Source: Ampullaceana balthica
Lineage: Eukaryota; Mollusca; Gastropoda; Lymnaeidae
NCBI GenBank assembly: GCA_944989445.1
Contig: CALYLW010000695.1
Coordinates: 62,001 to 126,000 of the forward strand
DNA: 64,000 nucleotides
Direction: 5' to 3'
The notes under the pieces were generated by a model. That model ran no database searches, was not told the DNA's origin, and worked only from the letters and a program-made list of their open reading frames with translations. Of this stretch, positions 34,701 to 46,700 are shown one piece after another. Position numbers and translations under genes: made by a program. Position 1 is the stretch's first letter, and every line of letters starts with the position of its first letter.

Positions 34701-37700
34701 GCCGATATGAGTATTTGTCAGGACAAAAATAACAGCGGTCATATTTGATGACGCCATTCTTAAATTTATCACTCGTAATTATTTCTATTTTATAATTAAG
34801 GGGTCTACCGTTATTCAGTTTTGCCGATATTACCGATTTTTTTTCCCGAAACGAAGTTTCCGATGTGTTTACAAGTTCTAGATCATGACCTACATAGGAC
34901 TCATAACAAAACGAACCATCCTTTATAAAAGTGTACAATCAAAACAACCTTGACTCATAATTATTAATTCTAACCAATAGTTTAATGGCTTTTGCACACG
35001 GCCACCTTTTATGAATGAAACAATGAGAACAAAGTACAATAGTAATAGAGTGAAAATGAGGTTGAAGGTTGAATGGTTGCCAATGACAACAAGTCTTCAC
35101 ACGGTACATTTGTTATTACATACGAAATGAAATGTTTTAGACATCTGCGATTCTGCGTGCATCTTTGCTATTAGAGCAATTACGTGAATATAATGTTTAC
35201 ATGTTATCCATTTATTAGAGCAATTACGGTATACTTGGCATCAGCTCTATTTACACAGTATTTCTGAGTATACGAAAATCGGCCGATACCTAAACAATAT
35301 CAAAGCACATGGCACACTATATCGTGGCTGCACATATTAATACTAGGACTCTTTTGACTATTTCAATACCGGTATAAGGGTCGATATATTAATTTGTCGA
35401 GATATTGTAAATCTAAATGATAGTTTTTTTTGTTTCCGTTTTTTTTTGGGGGGTCAAAATGTCACTTATTATGAAATATCGGTGACGTCAATATCGGGAC
35501 CTTTACATGCTACCGATACCGATATTGCCGATATCCAGATATCGGTGCCGATATATCGGCCAGCCGATATATCGGTAGACCCCTACTTATAAGTATATAT
35601 CATTAATTGGACACCAATCAATTTTTATGGCAGTGCTACTTAAAATTTCAGTTATGAAATTTTAATTAGTATTAGCATATGAATTACACTTTTTAGCCTA
35701 AATCGAGTGATATTGGCTATTATATTGTCTACAACGGGCGCAATTTTTTTTTGGTAAGCGTTATTCGCACGGTTTTGGCAGTGCGAATAATGTCCAACAT
35801 TATCCGCACGGTAAACTGTGTGGATAATGCCTAGCATTATTCACACTGCCGCACGGTTTTGACCGTGAGAATGATGCCAAACGATATCTAAAGGCCTTGG
35901 ACTTGGGTATTGCATACAAAAATGTTAATAAAAATTAACAAATAATACTAACAGTCACTGTTACTGACTCTCACATTAAAATTTTGACCATGAGAATAAT
36001 GTCGAACTAATTCAATCATCATTTTAACTGTCTTTCGGGTGTCTGGAATCTTATATTTGTATCCATTTTAGCAATAATCTGAGCGGACCTGCATATCGTT
36101 TGTTAATGATTAATCATTCATTAATTAATTAGTAATACTTCGGATTTAGCTGATATAAAACTATACTATTTTTAACTGTTCCAGTGCAATCAACTTTGTA
36201 TTTTTATTCTGTATAATTATGAAGTAACTTTTTATTAACTTTCATACATAATATTTAATTGGACGAGACTCTGTAATGAAAAGGAATAATTATTATTCTC
36301 CCCAAAGCTAGCATTGTACCTGTGGTCAACATAAATCCATTAAGTTAATTTAATTTAAAGCATGAAAAAACAAAAGACAATACAATGGTATAGCCAGTAT
36401 AGCATAAAAATGTTAAAGTGAGAGTCTGTAACAGTGACTGTTAGTAACAGAATAGATAAGACAGGCATGGGTGGGGGAAAAATAAAATGTTTCTGGGAAA
36501 GAGCCTGCTTGTGTGTTTGCAAACATCCTCACTGTGGTTGTAAAACACCCCACCCCCCCCAAAAAAAAAGGTAAGCCCGTCCTAGGATTCGATCCACCTA
36601 CAATAATGATAATTAAACTAAGCTAGATTAAACACTCAACTGGAGAAGCTGATGAAATTATTTGTTATTTAAAATTTATAACTAATTATCATTAAATGCA
36701 CACTAATCAATTTTTATGGCAATGGTGCTTTAAAATTTCAGTAATCATGAAATTTTAATAAGTGTTAGCATATAAATTACACATTTTAGCCTAAATCGAG
36801 TGATATCGGCCATTATTTTGTCTACACCGGGCGCGTTTTTTTTTCATCATGACCAGCCACTATAAGTAAGACGCATGCGCAGACGACCCGTGCGGATAAT
36901 ATAAGCATTATCCGCACTGCCAAAACCGTGCGAATAATCACTTCGTTGTAAATATGCTGTTTTAATACTTTTATTGATATTACTAATTGAAAATCATTAC
37001 GGTTTACTTCTTTGTTCGGACTATTTTTTTTTAATTCACTGTTTTGATGGCTACGCATCGGTACATTACAGGTGCTTTGTTGTCAAATTAGAAGACGCGA
37101 AGCAAAAATTTGATCCATTTTCTTGTTAGTTCACAAAACATTGTAAACACGTTTTTTAAAAAAAACGGTTAACCGATCCTCAAAAACAAACGGGCTTAAC
37201 AACCTTAATCTTAACTTTATTAGAACTTTATTTTCAAATAAAAATATATCTTTTACTCTAATAGAGCTACTAATTAACAAAAGTAAATGGTTCAATATAA
37301 AATTTGTTTAGTTAATGCATCTTCTGTGATTTATGGGACCATTGTAACTTAACAATGATGATGCATGCTAATTTAGAAATGTTTCTTCAAAGTTATGCCT
37401 ATTAACTATTATTTTTTTGTGTTGCCCTGCTGTCGGGTATTATTGTTTTGTTTTTTTGTGTGTAGATTATGGAGAGGGCGAGTTGCGTCTTAAAAATAAT
37501 TGCTATAAAAAAATTGCAATGTGTACTGTACTTTGATTTAATATTACTAAAAACGTGGGGCGGGCGCTTATGAGGTTTAACATATGCAGCTCACTCATAC
37601 TCTCACTTATAGATCTCTCTTTTGCCTTCTAAATTAGAAATCTTTAATTTTTATACCAAACACCCGCCCCACGTTTTTAGTCATATTAAATCAAAGTACT

Positions 37701-40700
37701 TGAACTTATAAGTTTTAAATTATGTTCTTCTTTTTAGTCCGCTTATAAAAACGTGGTTTTTAAAAATCTTTTTTTTTACTTCTATTTATTTTATTCTTTT
37801 TAGTCCACTTATAACAACCTGGTTTTTAAAAATATTTTTTTACCTCTATTTATTTTACCAAACACCTCACAAGCGCCCGCCCAACGTTTTAAAAAATTGT
37901 GATGTGGTCACGGGGTGAACTCACGGATGTCAACAAAAGCAGACTGTTACAGATGCTTATATATAGACTATAGATAAACTAAAAAGTTCAATAATTTAAT
38001 AACGGTACATTCTATCGATCTGAAATTTTGATACAATGCATTGTCATCCAAGATCTATCTGTGGTAAAATTTTGAGATCTCTAGGACCATCAGAAGTGGT
38101 TCAATTTTACGTTGGCAGATTTGAAAAAATCTTGGACAATGTCACAGGAACGAAAGCGAGTTAATAAAACGTGGTTAAAAAGAGAGGAGTCAGGCAGGGA
38201 ATTGTACTTTTCAACTTCTACAGTAAGGTTGACTGCACATTTTTAGGACCAGATAACTGTCCATATTTTTCCTCAAGTTTTGAGAACTTACAAGAGAAGG
38301 TATCAAACTTTTGCATCGTCTGATGGTGACATCAAAGGCAGCTGGGTAATGTGTGGAACCCTCATAACTGTGGCCTGTGTATGCTGCGTCACTTGCCAAC
38401 AGACCGGCACGGCATGTGGACACAATAATCTTCTGTGTAGAAGGAGCGTCCTTATATATACCGGCTCGTAAGCCGACCCCCAACCTTTTCCCCTAGATTT
38501 TGTCCAAAAAAGGTCGGCTTTAGATCGAGTATATATGGTTTTATTTGCATTTTGTCAGATACATAAGGGATGTTAATTTTTTTTAAATATTATATCACCT
38601 CAAAACTGATTATTATTTCATTGATTATAAACCCAGTTCTGGGAACAAATTAGGTTCTTAACCTGTAACACTGTACTTAAAAGTACAGTCTGTGGCACAG
38701 TGAGCCCTGAAAAATGATCATTTGAGGACCTTACAATTATAATTGTACCCCATTATCCCCTCATGATGATTCACGCATTTAAGCTGATTAAGTCAAGTGG
38801 TAACTTAAAACAGTAAATAAAGTTTTTCATACTTTGAACTTATAATACACAAATACAATTTAAAAAAATTAATTTTCATGCTCAAACACAAAATTTTTAT
38901 TGCAATTACAGTCGAACCCACTTATCTCGAGCTCGGTTATATCGACCACCCTATTATGTCGACGTTTTTTATTGGAACCGCCAAATTCTCTCTTTGTCTT
39001 AGCATTTTCTCATCGGTAATGTCGATTCTTTTATGTCGCCGAAACCTAGTATCTCGAGCACAAAAGAGGGCCAAATTTGCAACTTAACTCGATTTTCGTC
39101 GGTTGAAAATAAAGGTTTGTATCGAGAATCGACGGTGGTTTTTATATAATTAAATAAAAAAATTAATAAATTATTATTCTTTTAAAAGTTTGTTGTTGTT
39201 GCTTTGTTACCAGTAAGATAAGTGACTGTGACACTAACACGCGCGTGACGATGAAACTGATTAACACAGTACTGTGTCAGTACACACAGCCCACAGCGTG
39301 CTGTGATCAACGGTCAAGGCCACAATAGTTTTATTTATATTACAAGTTTGATTGACTGAGGAAATTCGAGAACGTTGTGATAGTTAATTAATAGATATCC
39401 TGCACGTCAAAAGCATTAAACTTAAAATAACCATATTGATTTGTTTATTTGTATTTTAAATTCGCTGATATGATGGCAAACGCGACTGCGACACGGCGAA
39501 GCGTAAACTTTGACCTTTTAGCGCATGCGCAGACAATTATAAACTGGTAACTTATTTTTCATTAAATAAATGGAATCGAAACATGACAGAGACGTAATCA
39601 AAGTCCTTTACTTCGGCATAAATATATATACATCAAAAGCATTAAACTTAAAATAACCATATTGATTTGTTTATTTGTATTTTAAATTCGCTGATATGAT
39701 GGCAAACGCGACTGCGACACGGCGAAGCGTAAACTTTGACCTTTTAGCGCATGCGCAGACAATTATAAACTGGTAACTTATTTTTCATTAAATAAATGGA
39801 ATCGAAACATGACAGAGACGTAATCAAAGTCCTTTACTTCGGCATAAATATATATACATCAAAAGCATTAAACTTAAAATAACCATATTGATTTGTTTAT
39901 TTGTATTTTAAATTCGCTGATACGACGGAAAACGCGACTGTGACACGGCGAAGCGTAAACTTTAACCTTTTAGCGCATGCGCAGACAATTATAAACTGGT
40001 AACTTATTTTTCATTAAATAAATGGAATCAAACATGACAGAAACGTAATCAAAGTCCTTTACTTCGGCATAAATATCTATGCATGTGTATATATATGTAT
40101 ATATATATATATATAAATTCCCGATTAGTCATAACTTTTCCCGACTTTCAAGGCCGAGAATTTATTTTTAAGAATTCCCGACTTTTTCCCGTTTTCCTGA
40201 GTGGGAACCATGGTTATATTTAAATTTTAAACGGTCCTTAAAAACGAACGGTCATTACAACCTTAGACTTAGGAAAGAGTGAAGAAATATTAGGGTTCCG
40301 ATACGATTCCGATAAATCATCCCATCACTAATTAACGCTAACTAATTAATCATGTACATAAAGAAATTTCAAGCACATGTTAATATTTTGCCGCCATATT
40401 GATTTTCCTTTATCTCGATCATCGGTTATGTCGACGCCATTTTTCATACCCCAACGCCGTCGACATAAGCGGTTTCGACTGTATTTACATATATCTTTTT
40501 TTAAAATAATAACGAAAGACGACCATCCATTGAAAATTTCAAAATTAATTAGTGCCTAAAATATTCCTTATCTTTTAAGAAAAATTAATTTATAAATCAC
40601 CTTTCTTGGTTTTCTGTCCATGGTTGCTTCCTTAATTTTGTAATAATAGAAACTTGTTTTCCTCAGATATTGGGTATGACTTGACCTTCAAAACTGCTGA

Positions 40701-43700
40701 TGATGCTACCCTTGCCTTGGTCAAATATGGAGAATTTCTCTATGACAACCTGGTCTTGTTTTCTCCATCAGTCGAAGGTAAAGTTTGGAATAATATTCTG
40801 TATGCTAATATTTGGTAAATTTTTGTTTCTTTCATAATTTAAACTAAGATTAATAAGACTGCTCTTTAGCAGTAGTGAGGTATTTTTCCTTCAGTTCTGA
40901 GAATAAACAAGAGAGTGCATCAAAGGTAGTAAAGCAAGAGGCTTGCGTGGTCTCATGGTGACATCAAAGTCAAAGGCTTTTGTGACATCAGCGCTCATGC
41001 TCAGCTTAGCCCGTCAATGCAGCAAATATTTTATTTTTTTTAAAAAACACAAACAGTGAGCCAAATGAGTAAACAGTGATGAGATATGATAATTGAATTT
41101 TTTAAAATTTGTATTTAAATGGTAAATTATTTTTCAATCATCACTGGCCAGGATTATTTTGAAATTTAATTATTTTTTTAAAAGACCTGTTAACCATTCA
41201 ATAAAAGAGTTATAAACTGTCTGCTAGCGATTGCTAGGTATTTACCTTAGACCTTTAAACACACAAGAGAATGAAACAAAATAACCAACTCTCTCACCTC
41301 CTGTTTCTTGTTGGTATCATTGCGTTTACCTCTCTAACCTGGTGTGTCCGTCAACTCAGGGAATTAAAAAAAGAACCAAAAAAAAACTGAGCCAAAAAAG
41401 TCTTGTTATTTTTCATTCGCCTACTCACAGAAATCATAATTATCGTGAAATTTAATAGTTGTTTTGAGATTTGACAGAGCTGTCACACCTAATTATGAAA
41501 AAATGGGTTATACACTGATACAGACAAATGGAAGATATGGTTAACTGGTCCAGATTAAACAGGATTGGTCCTAGCCTTAGGACCACCCTAGGACCAGTTA
41601 ACCGTTAACAGACTAAATTTAAACCACATGTCGTTTTAATTTAGAGCCTTAAAAATAAATAATGCTCATTATTTTAAAATCAGCTGTTTGAATGAAGTGT
41701 GTGAGATTGACTGATTAATGAAGTTTTACAATTCTTCAAACTCTTTATGTATATATAAAATGCATTGTTTGAAAGGGTCACTTTATTATGTAATAATATA
41801 ATTATTAGGGGTCTACCGATATGCCTTTTTGCCGATATTGCCGATACCGATATTACCGATATTTTTTTTGCCGATATGAGTGCCGATATGAGTATTTGTT
41901 AGGACAAAAACCAGCGGTCATATTTGATGACGTCATTCTTAAATTTATCACTCGTAACTATTTATCTTTAATATTAGGGGACTACCGATACGTATTTTTG
42001 CCGATATTACCGATATTTTTTTCCGATATGAGTGCCGATATGAGTATTTGTTAGGACAAAAACCAGCGGTCATATTTGATGACATCATTCTTAAATTTAT
42101 CACTCCTAATTATTTATCTTTAATATTAGGGGACTACCGATACGCATTTTCGCCGATATTACCGATATTTTTTTTTCCGATATGAATATTTGTTAGGACA
42201 AAAACCAGCGGTCTTATTTGATGACATCGATCATTCTTAAATTCATCACTCCTAATTATTTATATTTTATATTAGGGGTCTACCGATAAGTATTTTTGCC
42301 GATATTACCGATATTTTTTTCCGATATGAGTGCCGATATGAGTATTTGTTAGGACAAAAATAACAGCGGTCATATTTGATGACGCCATTCTTAAATTTAT
42401 CACTCGTAATTATTTATATTTTATAATTAAGGGGTCTACCGATATCCAGTTTTGCCGAAATACCGATTTTTTTTCCCAAAACGAAGTTTCCGATGTGTTT
42501 ACAAGTTCCAGTTCATGACCTACATAGGACTCATAACAAAACGAACCGTCCTTTATAAAAATGTACAAGCATATTAGGTACTCCTTTTGAAACTTCAACC
42601 TTGACTCATAATTATTAATTCTAACCAATAGTTTAATGGCTTTTGCACACGGCCACCTTTTATGAATGAAACAATGAGAACAAAGTACAATAGTAATATA
42701 GTGAAAATGAGGCTGAAGCTTGAATGGTTGCCAATGACAACACGTCTTCACACGGTACATTTTGTTATTCCATACGAAACGAAATGTTTTAGACATCTGC
42801 GATTCTGCGTGCATCTTTGCTATTAGAGCAATTACGTGAACATAATGTTTACATGTTATCCATTTATTAGAGCAATTACGGTATACTTGGCATCGGCACT
42901 ATTTACACAGTATTTCTGAGTATACGAAAATCGGCCGATACCTAAACAATATCAAAGCACATGGCACACTGTATCGTGGCTGCACATATTAATACTAGGA
43001 CTCTTTTGACTATTTCAATACCGGTATCGGGGTCGATATATTAATTTGTCGAGATATTGTAAATCTAAATGATAGTTTTTTTGTTTCCGTTTTTTTTTGG
43101 GTCAAAATGTCACTTATTATGAAATATCGGTGACGTCAATATCGGGACCTTTACATGCTACCGATACCGATATTGCCGATATCCAGATATCGGTGCCGAT
43201 ATATCGGCCAGCCGATATATCGGTAGACCCCTAATAATTATTGCTTGCATGCTTTTTAATTTAATTGTTATCGTATTTATAACTTGAACATTAATTTTTT
43301 CCTACAGAATTTGGAGGGTCTATTGATGTCTCAGCTATTACCAACTTCATTGATGGAGGTGGAAATGTTCTCATTGCTGCCAGTTCATCTATTGGTATGA
43401 AATAATTATGTCTTTTTTTGCTACATTTTATCACTATTTTCAAATTTTACAAATATTAATGAATGATAGTTTTAATTCTTTACATCTGAAACTGTAGGGT
43501 AAGCATTATGTTTGATTTGATATTTTATGCTTTATATATTTTAACCTGATTTTACTTGACAAATTGAATTTGCAGGTGACCCTATGAGAGAACTTGCCAC
43601 CGAATGTGGAGTTGAGTTTGATGAAGAAAATAGTGCTGTCATTGATCATCTTAACTATGATGTTAAGGATGAAGGCAAGGTAAGGAAGCCTTTTGTTAGG

Positions 43701-46700
43701 TCCAGTATGTGGAACTTTAATTTTATTTTGGTCATTTTTTAAAATGATTTCTGCTTTATAGAACTAACTATCTGGGAGCTGCAAGCAATGGAGATTTTAA
43801 CTCATGACATTAATTTGGCTTCACCTGTTAAGCTATAGCAGATAAAATTAATACTGTTAATATGAATCAGAAGTTTAAAAACATTTAAAATTGAGATTAG
43901 GCTAACAAATAAGATTTAGGAACACCATGTTTAGAAACATTTTGAGAAACTCTGCAGTGTGGTAGGGGAATTTAAAAGTGAAGTCAATGATAATTTTAAA
44001 GAGGATATTACTGAGCATCTCAAATCCTTTGAATACATACTCAGTCACTGGAGGGGAATTCACCTCTCTGTCAGCTTTGTTGACTATGAGAAAGCCTTTG
44101 ATAGTGGGCATATGCAAATCCTCTGGAGACTATGAAGACACAATGGAGTGCCACAGAAGATCACTGATATAATCAGGAACACTTATGAAGGAATGGCCTG
44201 CCAAGTTTTTCTTGGCCAGCAGATGATAGATGCTTTCCAGGTAAAAACTGGTGTGAGCCAAACAAGTGGCGATGGATTGGCCATATGCTACAAAAACCAG
44301 CCAACACAAGGCAAGCCCAGAACTGGAACCCTCAGGGAAAGCGGAAAAGAGGTTGATCAAGAAATACTTGGCACCGAAATGTGGAAACAGGCCATACACA
44401 AAGGATGCTGGAGAGATTGGCCCAGAAAAGGGCTGTCTTGAGTATTCTTGGAGGGTGCCTATGTCTTTGGAAGGATTGCAGAGGTCAACGATGATCAGCT
44501 GCTGCTTCTCATAAAGGAGAAAGGTCAACAACAAACTTTTTAAATGAAAAATTGCCCACACAATTCAGCTGTTGGTATGTATCATTCATACCTATGTGTT
44601 ATGAAGCATGCCTTTCGAGTTTTAGCTCCATTTGTAGATATTCAATACTTCTGTGAACTTACAACTCTTCTTTTTTTAAAGCAAAGAAAGAGTGAAATTA
44701 AATTTCAGCGTGACATGAGATTGTCGTAAACAAAAACTCACCCAGGAATTTTGAGGCTGTTTAACAAGATACAATTAAAACCATGGCTTTAAATAAATAT
44801 TTAACAAAATTTTATAACATTATACTTAAAAACTATTTTCATTTGTTTAATACCTTATTAATAATGCCTTTATTAACTATATGGGGTTGTGGGTCACTAG
44901 GCTTTTATAAAAATGGGTCATCACCTGAAAAGGTTTGGAACATGTGCTGCATTAGTTATGGGTGTTTTAGTGATACATAACAAAGTTACTACAAATCAAA
45001 GTTGACACCCAATCATGTTTGCTTTGAAATGGTTATATAGATTATCACATAAAGATATTTATCCGTACGCTTAGTTTCTTGGCACTCACAAAGCAGCAGG
45101 TTATGTACAACTTTGTGATGTGCACATGATTATATACCAATGGTCTTACAACAAAAAGTTCTTCTATTTTGTAATTGACAAAGAAGTCACTTAAAAAACC
45201 TGTTTTTTTTTAATTTGTATTTAATTTTATTATGCTTTATTATTATTTAGGTGTATTAAGCTAATTTACTGTTTTTTCTCTCTTTCTGATGACAGCACAC
45301 ATTGATTGTTGCTGACCCAGAAAACTTGATGAAAGCCTCCATGATTGTGGGAGACAAGAACACTTCACCATTTCTTTTCAGGGGTGTTGGGTAGGATTTT
45401 GTTAACAGTTCTTTAATGAAACTTTTGTATTTAAAATAAAACAAACTTTGCCTGTTCTATTTTGGTTTTTAATTTCTTACATATTTACATGGGGTTATCC
45501 ATAGATATAGATATTATTATTATATTTTATACTGTTTAATGACACATTAGTAATAGTCCAGATATTCAAATGTTGCATCATTATAAATGATTTTCTTCAG
45601 AATGGTGAGTGACCCAGACAATCCACTAGTCTTAAGTTTACTCAGGGCCTCATCTACAGCATACTCCTACAAGCCTAATGAAAAAATTGATGAGGTGAGT
45701 CAATGTAAGGTGAAATGAGTATATTTTAGTTGAGTCTAAATAAGACTGGTAATGGCAGTGGTATAAGGTAGAAAAATAAAAAAAAACTATATGTTCACAA
45801 GAGCAATTATATATACAGTCGAAACCGCTTAAGTCGACGGCGTTGGGGTATGAAAAATGGCGTCGACATAACCGATGATCGAGTTAAAACGAAAACCAAT
45901 ATGGCGGCAAAATATTAACATGTGCTTGAAATTTCTTTATGTACATGATTAATTAGTTAGCGTTAATTAGTGATGGGATGATTTATCGGAATCGTATCGG
46001 AACCCTAATATTTCTTCACTCTTTCCTAAGTCTAAGGTTGTAATTAATGTAATGACCGTTCGTTTTTAAGGACCGTTTAAAATTTAAATATAACTATAAC
46101 CATGGTTCCCACTCAGGAAAACGGGAAAAAGTCGGGAATTCTTAAAAATAAATTCTCGGCCTTGAAAGTCGGGAAAAGTTATGACTAATCGGGAATTTAT
46201 ATATATATATATACATATACAGTCGAACCCACTTATCTCGAGCTCGGTTATATCGACCACCCTATTATGTCGACGTTTTTTATTGGAACCGCCAAATTCT
46301 CTCTTTGTCTTAGCATTTTCTCATCGGTAATGTCGATTCTTTTATGTCGCCGAAACCTAGTATCTCGAGCACAAAAGAGGGCCAAATTTGCAACTTAACT
46401 CGATTTTCGTCGGTTGAAAATAAAGGTTTGTATCGAGAATCGACGGTGGTTTTTATATAATTAAATAAAAAAATTAATAAATTATTATTCTTTTAAAAGT
46501 TTGTTGTTGTTGCTTTGTTACCAGTAAGATAAGTGACTGACACTAACACGCGCGTGACGATGAAACTGATTAACACAGTACTGTGTCAGTACACACAGCC
46601 CACAGCGTGCTGTGATCAACGGTCAAGGCCACAATCATCATCATCATCATTGCCCTTCGTCCCATCTGGGGCATAGGCCGCGAACAAAGTCTCTCCAGGC

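Larger units (their letters stand above)
32229..37207. mobile_element. Large H1-type hAT element in DDOST intron 1
   Basis: Left end TAAGGTTGTTAACGGTTAAC and right end GGGCTTAACAACCTTA belong to the H1 family, in the opposite orientation to 15636 and 18279. Flanking 8-mers ATATTTAC (32221-32228) and ATCTTAAC (37208-37215) match at 6 of 8, so it is probably one old insertion of 5 kb. No transposase frame is visible. It contains hairpin motifs (32314, 35761, 36908), two copies of a roughly 330-bp block (34183-34369 plus 35594-35741, and 36515-36832) and a nested hAT MITE. An alternative is two independent solo ends. Confidence 0.55.

Noticed and set aside
39407..40084. CRISPR-like regular repeats
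   Set aside because: Units are 226 bp and adjacent without spacers, inside a eukaryotic transposon; this is a tandem repeat, not a CRISPR array.
42410..42814. 134-codon minus-strand open frame
   Set aside because: Lies wholly in the H3 hAT MITE and is only partly open in the sister copy (34648-34938), with no transposase motif.
44130..44561. 143-codon minus-strand open frame in DDOST intron 4
   Set aside because: Antisense to the RTE relic; no independent signature.
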